In this document: positions 9,902 to 22,410 of the stretch, one piece after another
Position numbering within the stretch: position 1 is the stretch's first letter
How the letters are laid out: every line of letters starts with the position of its first letter
NCBI GenBank assembly: GCA_003956705.1
Contig: QZCP01000231.1
Location: 1-64,000, forward strand
DNA from: Brevipalpus yothersi
Lineage: Eukaryota > Arthropoda > Arachnida > Trombidiformes > Tenuipalpidae
Direction: 5' to 3'
Length of the DNA: 64,000 nucleotides
Position numbers and translations under genes: made by a program
Notes under the pieces: generated by a model
The model's database searches: none
Told to the model about the DNA's origin: nothing
What the model saw: only the letters and a program-made list of their open reading frames with translations

Positions 9902-11293
9902 TTTAATTCAATCGGATCAAACTCAACTTAATTTATGATAATAACGAAAATCCTATGTGGTTTATGCATTATCTGCCATGCAGAAGAACGGAGGAACATC
10001 TGCCTTGATTGTGCAAGAAACAAAACATCAATCGTTATTTAATATCTAATTCTTGCAGTTCATACGAAAAGCGCAAAAGTATATGAGTGTGTGTTGTATC
10101 ATTGTTTAATTGTATATATTGTTACTTAATTATTTTTCATGAAAATCGCTCTCAAGCGTAAGCAATACATTGACTTTTCAACTCTCAATATCAATATTAT
10201 CTCGAGTGTCTCTTAATATGATAATCTGAGTCAGTTTTTTCTTCTTCCATCTTTCTGGATGACTCAACGATCCCATATTGATCGATGAGTATCTTTCTCC
10301 AGTATTCTCCCAAGATCCTGTAAACTCTCTTTATATCTAGTCATCTGGCATAGTGTTAATCAACTGTTCCAATCATTTATCATTGGCTTGTGAAAAGTTA
10401 GAAAATTGGAGGTAAAGTAAAGATATTTCATATTAATTCGATTGGTGATGAACACTCTTACAAAAAAGCCACCACCATAATATGTGTGTCATGAGTCATT
10501 GATCATATTAATCTCCTCATCACCATCAATTCCCAATTAAAAAAGGGAGATAGAGAATATTGTTCACATGACTGTTATCCCGAGAATTATTGAATTATCA
10601 CATTTCCCATAGGAAGCTACTAGAAAAACGTATGACGTAACTTATCTCACTCCATCTCACTCTCACTATTTCCCGGAGGCGATCAACACTCTGGAAAACT
10701 CTTTTTTTCCCCACCCAAATTCACAAAACACCTTTCCATTTAATCATCTGTCAATTCAGGAATAACCGATTACTGTGAATTATTCACTGAACTTTTTCAA
10801 CCACTGCATAAAAGTGACGAATTTTGATCAAAAGTTCTGAACCTGAACTTGGTGAGGTGAAAAAAATATTCGACAATAAGGTGAGCGCCATCTGTGTTCA
10901 TGTGATCTGCTTTTTTTTGGAAAACACAGAAAACAGATTTTCTCGATGAAAAAAAGTGAATTGAAAAGTTAATTGTTTTCCTTTTTTTTTGATCTAAATT
11001 ATATTTGTGATCATTGTTTAAATATTTACCCTTCTCCTTATCTTACCCATCAATACAGTTGTAAATTTTGATCACCATACTTGTTATATTTTTTAAATCC
11101 ATTTTATTGTTTTCTGGGTTTTCTGGCTCTCACATACATACACACACATACACACATACACACTCTTATTCTCCAAGTCATAATCACTTCTCTTTCTTTC
11201 TGCTTCTCTGTCTCTCTTTCTTCTTTCTCTCTTTTTTTCTCTCTACATATACATAAACATACATATTATACATACTGTACGAGAATAGTTTAG
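9902..11293. other. Intergenic and probable 5' leader of the RING gene
   Basis: No coding region. A candidate splice donor (AATAAG then GTGAGC) lies at about 10880, and the triplet TAG directly precedes the RING gene start codon at 11294. The stretch 11136-11250 is CA- and CT-rich. Together these fit a roughly 410-base 5' UTR intron ending at the start codon. This is inference without transcript support. Confidence 0.35.
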
Positions 11294-12300
11294 ATGGCGG
11301 AAAGTGTGGCTATCACAAGTATGGCTACTAGATATTTCTGTCATAAATGCAATCAGGAGATCAATCCTGTGTTGCCGGAGTTTAAGTGTCCTGGTTGTAG
11401 TGAAGGATTTATTGAGGAATTATCAAGTGATTCAAATTTGGAAACAAGCAGTGATGACAGTCTGGGTAATCCGGAGGTGTTAGATTTAATTATGGATGAG
11501 CCACATGGAAGGTATGGTGAAATATTACGATTACTGCGAAGTTTATCATCATCAGCGGTTGATGCTCAACAAGGTACATCCAGTTGGGATTTCTCATTAC
11601 CCTTTATTCAATTTCTTCATGGTAATCCGGGAGACTATGCATGGGGATCACAGGGTCTCGATGCCATCATGACCCAGGTAAGTGTACTAATCTCTACACA
11701 GCTCACGGTATATTGTCAGTATCAGTTTTATCTCCTTCTTCTTTCCCTCATTTCGGTATCAGGCTGTGTATGAGTGTGTCTGTACCAATCATCATTACTA
11801 TTATTGATCACCTTGTTCTTTTTCTTCTTTTCTTTCTCTCCTTTCAGTTGCTTAACTCCATTGAAAGTAATGGACCTCCACCAATGCCTAAGGAAGAGAT
11901 CGAAAAATTACCTATCGTTGAGATTAGTCAAGAAGACGTGAATAAAAATTTGCAGTGTACAGTTTGCATGGAGGACTATAAGTTAGGTGAACCTGTGAAA
12001 CAATTACAGTGTCAACATGTTTATCACTCCGACTGTATAATACCATGGTTAGAAATGGTAAGATATTTGGCTTTTTTTTCGTGCCAGCTTATCCTTGATT
12101 TATATTAATTTATCATGTTTTTTCTCTTTCTCATTCTCCAGCACGGCACTTGCCCAATATGTCGAAAATTGTTAAGCGATAATGAAGCAAGTCAACGCAA
12201 TGGTAGCACAACCACCAGTCAAGGGACCCAGCCGTCTCAGCAACCTAACTCAAATCAAAGAACCAGCAATCCATACCATGACCTTCTTGATTATGATTAA
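11294..12300 (+). CDS. RNF126: RING-H2 E3 ubiquitin ligase, RNF126/RNF115-like
   Basis: Three exons (11294-11677, 11848-12057, 12142-12300) join in frame to 250 codons. An N-terminal zinc ribbon has CxxC pairs at residues 16-19 and 32-35, followed by an acidic/serine stretch and the segment SSWDFSLPFIQFLHGNPGDY. A C-terminal RING-H2 finger has ligands C165, C168, C183, H185, H188, C191, C202 and C205 (LQCTVCMEDYKLGE, CQHVYHSDCIIPWL, HGTCPICRKLL); the junction of exons 2 and 3 falls inside the finger. In the family the zinc ribbon binds ubiquitin or BAG6-bound clients and the RING recruits an E2 enzyme, giving cytosolic quality control and receptor sorting. At 250 residues it is shorter than the mammalian proteins (about 300). 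The paralogues RNF126 and RNF115 cannot be separated here. Confidence 0.93.
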
Positions 12301-13868
12301 TTGTGCTCTACTACATCCATCTCCTGATTCCAAGCTTCCCAGTTAAGCATTTTCGAATTATGATCTGTATGAGAGAAAGAGCCTTATATATATAATATCT
12401 CTAGAAGTCTCTATAGTCATCGTTCTTGTTGCAGTGTGAGCTCTGCCAGAGAAGATGAGATTTCATCTGAACATTCATGAATCACAAAAAAAACAACTAG
12501 CCTACAATCTCTTACAATAAAATGTAAGCCAGAAAAGAATCATACTCTTTTCAGTAGTTTCACTCATCATTGATGCATCTGCACCAAATCTCATCTGATT
12601 AAAAGTTTTGCGACATCGAGCCCAATGATACTGGTATAGTTATGTATCAATATTTTTACCAACGCACAATACATCAATGTGAGCAAGCTCGTACTTGATG
12701 TGTTATTATTTGGGTTTATCTGTGTTTCGTGTGTAAAGAACTTGAGCTCATGCTCTCAGGATCTGGTGCTACATAGAATATTCTTGAGAAAAACAATAAC
12801 ACTTATTGAATTGAAGCATTTTCAAGAGCTACCTGTATCATGCATCTTCAAGCCTACAATACTCCTCACACCTGATGATGCCCACTAGTCTCCAGAAATT
12901 CCTCAATCTATGAATTTTTATTTATCTGGTGAATGATTTGAGTTCAGGAAAGAATGAACTGATCATGCTCATAATCATGGGAAAAGATTGATTCAAATCA
13001 AAAGAATTATCTATTGATCCTGGCCACCCACAACTTTTCAGTGATATTGAGGCGAAAAAAATCTATGCTTCTCCTTATCATTAGTGTTCCAGGAAATTAA
13101 GCATCGCTTCTCATGATTTAAGATTCTTTCTGCTTGTTTTCGGACTTCCATGGTCAATTATTTTGCAATCATCGAGTATCGGGAAGGGAGGCATTGAGCA
13201 CATGAATAACACAAATCAGTTAAAGATACGAAGGACTTGGGAAAATTATATTTTCCATCTTCTTATTCAATTATTATTAATCAGTGATATTTAACAGTTG
13301 ATTTTCAATTCTTATGCCCTGGAAACATAAATGGCTCCATTTGAAAGTTGTTTTGTTCGATATCATTACGCTGTTAAAATCGAGAATTGCTATTCTACTT
13401 CTACTGTCTCTATCGTGACTCAAGATATTGAATCTACTTTTTCGAGAAGATCAAGAATCATTGAAATCGTGAAAATCGTCAATTTTTTAATCGACATTCG
13501 GAATCGAAAAGGATCAGCTACACTCAACTTGAAAAAGACAAGGATTGATTGAGAAAATAAAGAATTTTACCAAAACACTAATTTATCTGTGATTACAGAT
13601 GAAGAATGATGAAAGTAAATCAAAACAAGATTATAAGTATCTGGAAAGTGTCCGAATTATCGGAACATTCAATATGGAAACGAATGTTGTACATCCACTT
13701 TGAGCATCCATATCAATGATGGTGTAATACTGTACATGAAAGATTTTTCTTGTGATCCAATCTGATAACTTATAGATAAAGTTTTCTTGATAGGTTCCAA
13801 GAATTTTTGTATTTACATAATGCGTATAGCCTGAGGATAATCTCAAATAATTTCAAATTGTTATTTGA
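12301..13868. other. 3' UTR of the RING gene and intergenic DNA
   Basis: An AATAAA polyadenylation signal at 12516-12521 would end the RING gene transcript. Beyond it, frames at 12679-12888 (plus), 13331-13552 (plus) and 13631-13846 (minus) are open by chance: they have no family resemblance or splice context. The RING gene and the acyltransferase gene converge here. Confidence 0.5.
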
Positions 13869-16800
13869 TCATTGATTGTTTTCGATTCCAGACGAAAGTT
13901 CCACATCGTTCTTACATGATCTATCTTTGGAAATGTGTGAAGTAACTTTGATCATTTTAAGCTCGGATGGTGAATTAATCTTTTCATTTCTCGAAGGATT
14001 TTTAGTTATACTTTTATCATCTCTTCTACCTCCATTCATGAAAATTTGTCTCAATAAGTTTGTGATTGGATAGCCAACAGTCAATGTGGACACAAAAGCT
14101 AGCGCATAAGTAATAAATATGTAGGGAAGATGTTCGATGATCGTGAATTTAAAATGATTGATATCACTAGGAACTGTTGTGATAGCATTCTTGAACTTCA
14201 ATATGATAATATTGAGGCACATGAGAGACAAGCTTAAACGAGATAAAATTTGCATTCCCGGAGAAGATAGAGATGATGCAATACCCTTCCATGAGGATAA
14301 TCGTTCAATTGAATAGATTAACCAGGCAATCATGCAGCTCCATAAAGTTTTCGATAAAGTTCCATAGATAAAGCGACTCCAATCGTACAAGATTGATTCA
14401 TCGTCATAATAGAAGAAGAATAGTTTAATCGCTGAACACAGGAACCATAAAAGCCATCCAATGAGAAGTTGAGACTGTATAGTGAATAGTCAATAATTGA
14501 TTAGAACTTTCCAGAAATCGAGAGAATATTCCACTCACTTTGGATAAAGTTTTTGGGTGTCGAATTATGTAGTAACCAGCAAGAACTCCCACAAAGTAGG
14601 GGCTCAAATGTGCAATAGGCTTCAAATGGAATAGATTATTGTAAATGCGAGCATGATCATCCAAAAAGTCAATTATACGCCAAAAACTTCTCAAATTCCA
14701 CAGTTTAATTGATGCCGCGGAAGCAAAAATACCGAATACTATTAGCATCCAACAATATAGAAGAGCCGATTTAATTCTCTTCTGAGATAACAGAATCCAA
14801 ACAACTGTGGTCATTGCTGCATAGATTAGATCAGTACTAGTAAAAAAAAGAAGAGAAATCAAGAATATTACTGGGTGAACTAATTAGTCAATCAGTTACG
14901 CGGGCGATTAATTGGTTAATTAACTCCTCCAAATAGCTCAGTTTTTCGCTCACCTCAAATACCAATCCGTGAGTAGACAAGATTTCAGCTCTCGATCCCA
15001 TTCAAACCACATATGAATGAGAAGCAGATTGGTTAACCATGTCTGTTGACATGAATCACCATTAAAAGCTTTAAATGCCGACCAATTAGGACCACCAAGT
15101 GATACTTTGACCGGATCACTGGTCAATATGAACGCAATACACAGGGCAAATCCGACCAGAGGAATGAAGCACAGATATCGGACTAGAAGAAAACCAATTA
15201 AATTGGGCTTCTTAGTGCCTTGCTGCAATATGTATTGCATTGTCTTGATACCGGTGACCATGAAAAATGTGTCCACAGCAAATGGAAATGTGTACGATAG
15301 AAAAATTCCTGGATCAGATAAAGTTTCTTCGATTCGAAAAAGGCGACTTGTGTGCACATCTAGCTGAAGGCCGAATGTGTGTGATAAAATAACTATGAGC
15401 ATTGAGATGGTTTTGATTCCTTCCAGGCAGCTCAATGCTTTGTTGGATGATGTTTTTGTTAACGAATCATAATTCGCCTTGAAATTGAATGCTGATAATG
15501 CTCCATGTTTACCGTAAGTTCCGAGAAGATTCAAAGCCACAATTGAGGTAATCACCACAATCGATACATAGCCATACACATTGAATCGCGGTTTCTTAAT
15601 TTTACTTTCACATCCTCGAACTGTCACCATTAGACCGGTATCAAATTGATTCAACACTCCGGCGGCAAGTGAATCGATTTCATCTTGTCCACAGCCTTTA
15701 GGTAAACACAAGCCATGGGTAAAATTTGTCACCCGGAAGAAGTGTATTTTTTGACGAAATTCTTGGAATGCCTCACTGTTGAAGGGTATCATCGATGGAC
15801 GAATCTTTCGAGCATAGCCTTCATATAGTCCACCTTGAGGTAGCGGAGCGAATAGCTCGAGGACACAATACTGGCTGTTATCAAGTGAAATACACTGATC
15901 ATATGAACCATAGGAATAGAGATTACCGGACATGAGACCGGTGGGCCAACTTCCGGATGAATCTACCACTATCGAGAAAGGAAGTGGATATAATTGACGA
16001 TTAGAAGTCAGATTATCAGTTTCAGTGCTGAACTGATTATGAAACGGCTATCTCATTGAGAGATTAAGGTAGGAAGGATTGAGCAATGAATTTGAAGAAA
16101 ACAAATCTCAAGAATTTCAAGATTGAATCTTTGTCCATCGGAAGAAGAAGTGAAGGTGAAAAGTTTCATAATATTGATAATTTGATGGATTCAATTTTTA
16201 TTCGCATCAATAAAGCGATTGATTATTAATCAGTCTCGGCTAGACTTATCTTACGTTTTGCGATAAGTTTTCAGTTATGATAAAATGATGATAAAAATTT
16301 GTGATTTGTGATTTAAACACAATATTGCTCTGGTTTTACCCGAGAGCTAGCCATTCAGAAAAGTCAATAGAACTTACTGCATTTGAGGGAAAAATTATAA
16401 GATAGATGAATTGATTTGGTAACTAATGAAAATGATTTCAAAAACTATCTGAAGTACATATATGTATATACAATTAATAGAATGAAAGCTTTCCCTCGCA
16501 TCCTACATCCTGAGATCTCACTAATTATTCATCAAATTTTTATTAGTATTAATTTTTATACTGTTCAAAAATATCTCACCTTTGATGGCATTGCTCTTAA
16601 GTAGCTTGAGATCCTCAATAAAATTAATCAACGATGAGGCACATTGTTGTGTAACATTTTGTCGCTTAATAGTCGGAAGAACAACATCTTCCAGCGAACG
16701 TACATATATTTTAATCAAATTTTTGGTAAAATATTCAAGTTTCAGCCAAGAATCACGATATTTAGTCGAATTTTTATCACTAAAATTGCCATGGGAAGCG

Positions 16801-16883
16801 TCACAATGAACAATTGTAAGAAAAATAATACTGATTAGTAGAATAAACTTGAAACTTAGAAATGATGAAATAGTTTTCATCAT
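13869..16883 (-). CDS. NRF-6-type membrane acyltransferase (acyltransferase-3 family)
   Basis: Four exons on the minus strand (16883-16580, 15968-14954, 14836-14539, 14474-13869) join without frame breaks to 740 residues. An N-terminal signal peptide (FKFILLISIIFLTIVHC) leads into an extracellular NRF domain: Cys-rich, with QQCASSLINFIEDLKLLKSN then VDSSGSWPTGLMSGNLYSYG and YDQCI. A large multi-pass acyltransferase-3 domain follows, with the conserved VILSHTFG block, many hydrophobic helices, and the late-helix block DWSRFIYGTLSKTLWSC. Members include C. elegans NRF-6 and NDG-4, implicated in lipid or drug handling; the reaction in arthropods is largely unassigned. The C-terminal tail after the last helix is hydrophilic and Lys/Ser-rich. 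It lies tail-to-tail with the RING gene and about 740 bases downstream of the PLC-gamma stop codon. Confidence 0.92.
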
Positions 16884-17624
16884 GCTCTATCGCCTCTCGA
16901 ATGTTGAACATATACACGCACCTACATTCATTGATCCAAGAGCTGGCCACAACGAAAAGTGTTCATCTGATGATGAGTACCACTTTCCACTTTGACGGTC
17001 AATTTGAGTGAGAAGGAAAACGATTGGCAAAAGGAAGAAAGGATGAAGGATAAGGCGTTCAGATGATGAGAGTAAAGGACACAACAACACTGGTACACCT
17101 TGCATAACACATCGGAAGATTATCGAAAGGCAATGAGGGACCATTGATGGTCTATGTTTGGGAAGGTCTTTTTGGAAAATTTGTAATCCCTAGATCCGTA
17201 ACCAGAACGGAATGAAATCATATCTCTTCTGGAGTTAAATTGAAACATTTTTAGGATTGACTTGAATGAAAATATTTTCTCAGGACAATATTTGCACAAA
17301 AATTTTAGTTCTATTTCATGAAAAATCAATTATAGAAAATAAATTGTCTATAAATCTTAGCTTGAAGCTGAGCCGATGAAGTGGCTCAGGAGAACAGTCA
17401 AGACAAGCATCGTGAGAGAAGAATTTTACGAGATTGCCTTTTATAAGGTTTCTAAAGATTGATCATGGAACGAGTTTGTGAAACTGGCAAGTATATTTCA
17501 ATCTCAGCCTTCTGATTGACCAATTCTATTTGTCTTGAAGCTCTCTGTTTATTAGTGCGAACTCAAATCAGCTCATGGAGCGATCATTTGATATGATGAA
17601 GCCATCTCGTTGAATTTTTCAACT
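16884..17624. other. Intergenic between PLC-gamma and the acyltransferase gene
   Basis: This must hold the PLC-gamma 3' UTR and the acyltransferase promoter and leader. An 85-codon minus-strand frame (16887-17144) ends immediately before the acyltransferase start; it is hydrophobic but matches no family and is probably fortuitous. Confidence 0.4.
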
Positions 17625-20600
17625 TCATGAGTGATCGAAGTGACAACCATTCACAGATTCTTTTCCTCTTTCCAATCGAATCAGAAGAGATGGAAGTCCT
17701 AATTTTTCACTAAATTCGGTCTTCAAAGGTACACTACGGTAACCTGGAAGTAGATAATTCGATTCAGGATTCGAAAATTTTCATGAGAACAATCTCTGGT
17801 GATCTGATGGAAAAAGTTCATACCTTGTCTCAAGCATTGTATTGGATATGAGGCTTGACCAAGAAAGTTAGGATCTCCGAAGACGTCCTCATCATAGGCA
17901 ACAAATCTGATCATAGCTAAGTCCGGACATGCAATCTCAAACACGAAAGTTTCTTCCCAACAGGGACTGAGGCCATCATCATCTTTTGAAAATGAAAATG
18001 CATTCAGGAAATGTGCCAAATAACAAACTCATGGGAATACTCACGAACAGTACGTGTCCTACACTTCGAGCTATCCATCTCTAAGCCAGCAATTTCTATT
18101 TCTACGAAAGGACTTACTGTTCCTCTACCATTTTTTGTCAGATGACGTCCAGCGATCATCTATGGATGAGTATAACTTTCTTAAAATCAAATCATTTTCA
18201 TCTCTATCATCACTTCTTACCCTAACAGTTAAGGTGATTGCTTCTGAGTTGGAGAGTGAGTTTTTGTCATGAACCGAAAAAGAATCAGATTCATCGAACA
18301 TAAAATCAGGCCTCAACAGGTATCCACAGCCCCCGTTCTCCATAAATTTTCCTTGGTTTAGTTGCATCGCTCGATCTGGAGTTTGATAATTGAGAGCAAC
18401 CATTTGTATACCGGCGGCCCACATTCGAATTGGATCAAAATTAGATGAATCAAGTCTCCTGACGCCAGGATAAACACGGCTTAATTGATTTCTATGATAT
18501 CTCAAGAAAAATTTATAATTCTGTGGGTTCATCCATTTTTCAATCTTGCCTTCCGGAAATGATGACATCTCCGTGAAACTGCCTATTCCTAAGAGAAAGA
18601 AAGAAAAAAGAGAGATAATAGCTCAGTTTGCCACTTGAAGATCATGTAGAGAGAAGAAGTTATGGTATCTTACTATCAGCCAGAAAGGGCACAGCTTGGC
18701 AATACACAGTCATGTTTGACAATTCCTTGGCAATTCTTTGTTTCCTTTCGAGCTCTTTACTTTGACAAATCTAGTGAAGAGAAGTAAAAAAAGCAGTCTG
18801 AGTAAAATTTCAAAGTATCTAGACTTCTCTCGATTTCTGAATAATTCTATAAGAAAGTTCGCAAATGGGTTTAGTTGCTTATGAAATCGAGGCACAAGTC
18901 TCTAAGAATTCTTCCATATTACATTAGTCAGTTAGGAATGGTACAAAAATTATTCATATAATTTTGAGTTCGGTAGGTCTGAGAATAATTTTATGAGGTG
19001 TACTCACTTTTTCGTGAGCTAACTGAGCTGCCTCTCTAATGTTTTTAACCCAATCATTCATTTCTTCTCGATTTGGAGCCGCAACCTCAATGGGTCTGGT
19101 TTGAGATGACGATGTGATCAGAAAAACAGACTCTTTTCCTTTGACAACAGCATTTGCCAGGGCGACTGAACACTGAAAGATATCTAGGAAGCCTCTTTGT
19201 GGGCTCTCAGTTGATTCTGTACCATCCTGTATTTATAAGAAAATTTAATTAGTTTCAATTTAAAATCTCTACTAATCGAACGCACCAAGCAAGGGGAATT
19301 TTCACCAATCTCTATCTCTTCGACTAGATTTGCGGGAAACCATCGATTAAGAGAATCTCCATGGTCTCCTTTCCACCAACCATTGTCGTGCTTCACAACA
19401 TTAGTAATAATTGAGTCTTTTGTGAATGAAAGTTCATCATTCTTCTGGGCACAATAGTCGAATATAGCTCGACAAGTTATACCAGAATTACAGTTTCCAA
19501 CATCCAGATAACTTGATTCGATATAAAGGGAGCAGTCACTGTCAGAATTCTACGAGGGAATAAAAAATTCTATAGAAGATATCACTAGTTGCTTGCAATT
19601 TATACCTTTTCAGAGTTAATCTTTAAATCTTTATTACTTATCGAAAAGCGTAGTTTAGTTTCTCTGTAGAGAGGATGAACTCGATACCATTCTATTAAGG
19701 CTTTCAGACTCTGGAAACGAGTGTGTCCAAGGATGTATAAGCGACCTTCCTGCCTGATCCGACAGTGTTTGATACAGTTTTTGGCTCTGAATGAAATACA
19801 AAGACAATTTTCCTGATTTTCACTTGGCCTCACTAGATAGGCACCCTCAATGTTGTAAGTTCGCAAGAGGCTTTCAGCAATAGGGCGATCTACGTTGGGA
19901 TGATACCATTCTTCACTTTCATGAGCATTAAATTGAGGAACTGGATGCAGCAAAAAGACTGAAATATCTTGGCTTCGCAGAGGATGAGTTTGATAATGTG
20001 TGATAAGTGAGAAGAGAGAATCAAATGAGATGCCATCAACAAGACAGTATCTTGTTCGACCATTCTCTTGCTTAGAACGAATACGACAGTGTTTAACTTT
20101 GCCGTCACGCAGAAAAGAGAGGGAATAATCTCCTACAAATGTATCACTTTCTCTGACTAGATAAGTTCCATCACCCAAATCTGCATTCTTTAGGAGCAAT
20201 CTGGATGCCTCACAACGTCCACCCTCAAGTTTTCCATGGAACCATTTTTCACCAAAATGAAGCTCATCATCAGGAGGGGGAAGAGGCTCGTTTTCTTTTT
20301 GATGTAGAGGTCTATCTTCATTTTCATCTTCTTCATTGAGCGCTTGTCTGCATTCAGTGTAAAAAATTTTCGTGCTAGTCAGCATGAATAGATGGGGTTT
20401 CCAACACTACAAGATGGAATAAATAAACATATAGAAAGGTAATATCAATTAGTATAGATAAGCTAGTGCAGTATAGCGTGGTTTAGACGAGAAAAACAAC
20501 TCAGTTAATCATCTTGATGGATGCACTGATTGTATCAGATGATCTATTCAAACATACACTTTCATCGGAGTCATCAAGCAGATATAGGATGCCACTTTTG

Positions 20601-22410
20601 ATAGTTGAACCCATATCCAACTCTTGATTCGATTCATTCGAATCTTTTTGGGTTAGGAGATTTTCACATCGATCAAACAACTTTTTATGCTAGAAACGAA
20701 ATAAACATGGAAGTCTTCCTAAATACAATGAGTCTAGAACAATGTAATGTATTTACCTTAAGGATGAACTTTTTTCTCAACTGGCTTGGAGAAGGTAGTT
20801 GTGTTTCGTTCTTATTAAGAGGCTGTGTCAAGAGCTGGTCTGAATCAGAAAATTAATTTAAAATTAAACGAATAGGTGAAATTAATATTATATTAAAGAT
20901 AAAACAAAATGCTAATTGTAAATTGATCTAGACAATCAATTTAACAGGAGCAAAAGTTTCAACAAATTTTCAGATTTTAAAGGTGATCGAGAGAGTCATA
21001 TGACAATAAGTCTCACCTTTGAGAACTTCTTTGAAAGAGTTCGCCATCTTTCGCTGCTGTTCTAAGGAGCAATGATTTTCGATTGATAAGATCACTGGAT
21101 AATCGGATGTTACGAATGCATGCTCATTGATCACTTTGAGAGCGTCAAGAAATTTGATTTTTGTTGTGATGGTGTGCCCATGATATATGATTGGAGATCC
21201 ATCATGCCCATCCCAGCAGTCAACTAGATAGAAAAAAAGGTTGATTTTATTGATTTCGAACTTCAAAAAAAGTGGTCTACTAACGCTCAATACAACGACA
21301 TCCCATCCTGAGTGCACGAGCATAGGCATCTGTAGAGGATTCACTTCTAATTTGATCTCCAGTCAGATAAGTGTTGTGAGATGAGGCAATCCAGTAGTGA
21401 GATAACGGACGATCCATATCCTGTGTGACTTTATCGTATCTGCTATCCCATACTTGATTGTGTTCAGAGAATAGGTAAACCATAAACTCATGAATGAGAA
21501 GATAAGGCTCTGAATTGGTACGATCTTTATGGCTTGGGATGAATTGTTTCATAATTTCAATGGCACTATTTTCGTCATGTCTTAGGGAACAATGATCAGA
21601 ATCAATAGAGGATTGGTTCAAGAATCTAGTGAATTCTTTCACTTCAATTCTTTTTTTGTCAGTGGAGTATTCCGAAAAATATTCATTGAAAATATTTTCT
21701 TGGTCAATGAGGTTATAATAAAAATTTTGGAATGCTTCAAAGTGAAGTTCACCATGTCCTCTGGTATCAACACGATTGAAGTGTTGCTTGAGAGATTCAT
21801 TGGATATCTTGCAGCAAACTCTGGACAAAAATGGTTTAAGATCTTTCATAATCAAAAATCCTCTCTCAGAGGCGATACTAAATTCTCTTAGAAGCCATGC
21901 TTCAATCGCTTGATGATAGGTCATGCTTTTTGCTTCTTTGACCAGAGAGAATAGACCATAATGCCACTGTTCACATTCATTTCTGTCCTCAAATCGACAA
22001 GAGAGACTCTTCAAACGAAACCTCAAACCATACAAAATGATCAAACATTGTCTTTTGTCAAGTTTTCGAGAATTCCTAGAATTTTCCAGCCAACGATCAA
22101 ACGCCTTTGAACATGGACCCATCCGAACCTCTTGAATATGGGCCAATTCAATCGTATCTTCCAAAATATTTTGACCATCAACCACCCTGAACCATATCAA
22201 TTCTTTTGTTTTTCGATTAACTTTCATAAATTGTTTCTCAGGTTTCAATTTTGGATGAAATCTCATCATAACAGTTCCTTTCTCTAGCCGCTCAAAGATT
22301 GCTTCCACCTCTTGTTCCGTGAAACATTCACGAGCTTTTGCTCGAACAGATCGACTTTTTTGGCTTTTAAATGAGCCGATCTTGAAAAAGTTTCCATTTC
22401 TCAACGACAT
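17625..22410 (-). CDS. PLCG1: 1-phosphatidylinositol 4,5-bisphosphate phosphodiesterase gamma (PLC-gamma)
   Basis: Twelve exons on the minus strand (22410-21285, 21223-21017, 20839-20757, 20689-20558, 20406-19606, 19549-19286, 19226-19008, 18770-18674, 18588-18221, 18159-18045, 17982-17824, 17743-17625) give 1229 residues with consistent phases and GT-AG ends. Domain order is canonical: PH, EF-hands, catalytic X box with His345 (SSHNTYLTGD), Glu375/Asp377 (IELDCWDG) and His390 (YHGHTITTKIKF); split PH half; N-SH2 from about 571 (WFHGKL, YLVRES); C-SH2 from about 690 (WYHPN, YLVRPS); SH3 about 805-860 (AIFDYCAQKNDELSF); second PH half; Y box about 978-1090; C2 domain. The enzyme cleaves PIP2 to IP3 and diacylglycerol downstream of receptor tyrosine kinases. 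The C-SH2/SH3 linker has two tyrosines (SLYIESSYLDVG) that may correspond to the activating phosphosite. A likely 5' UTR acceptor (TTTCAATAG) lies 16-18 bases before the ATG. Confidence 0.97.
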
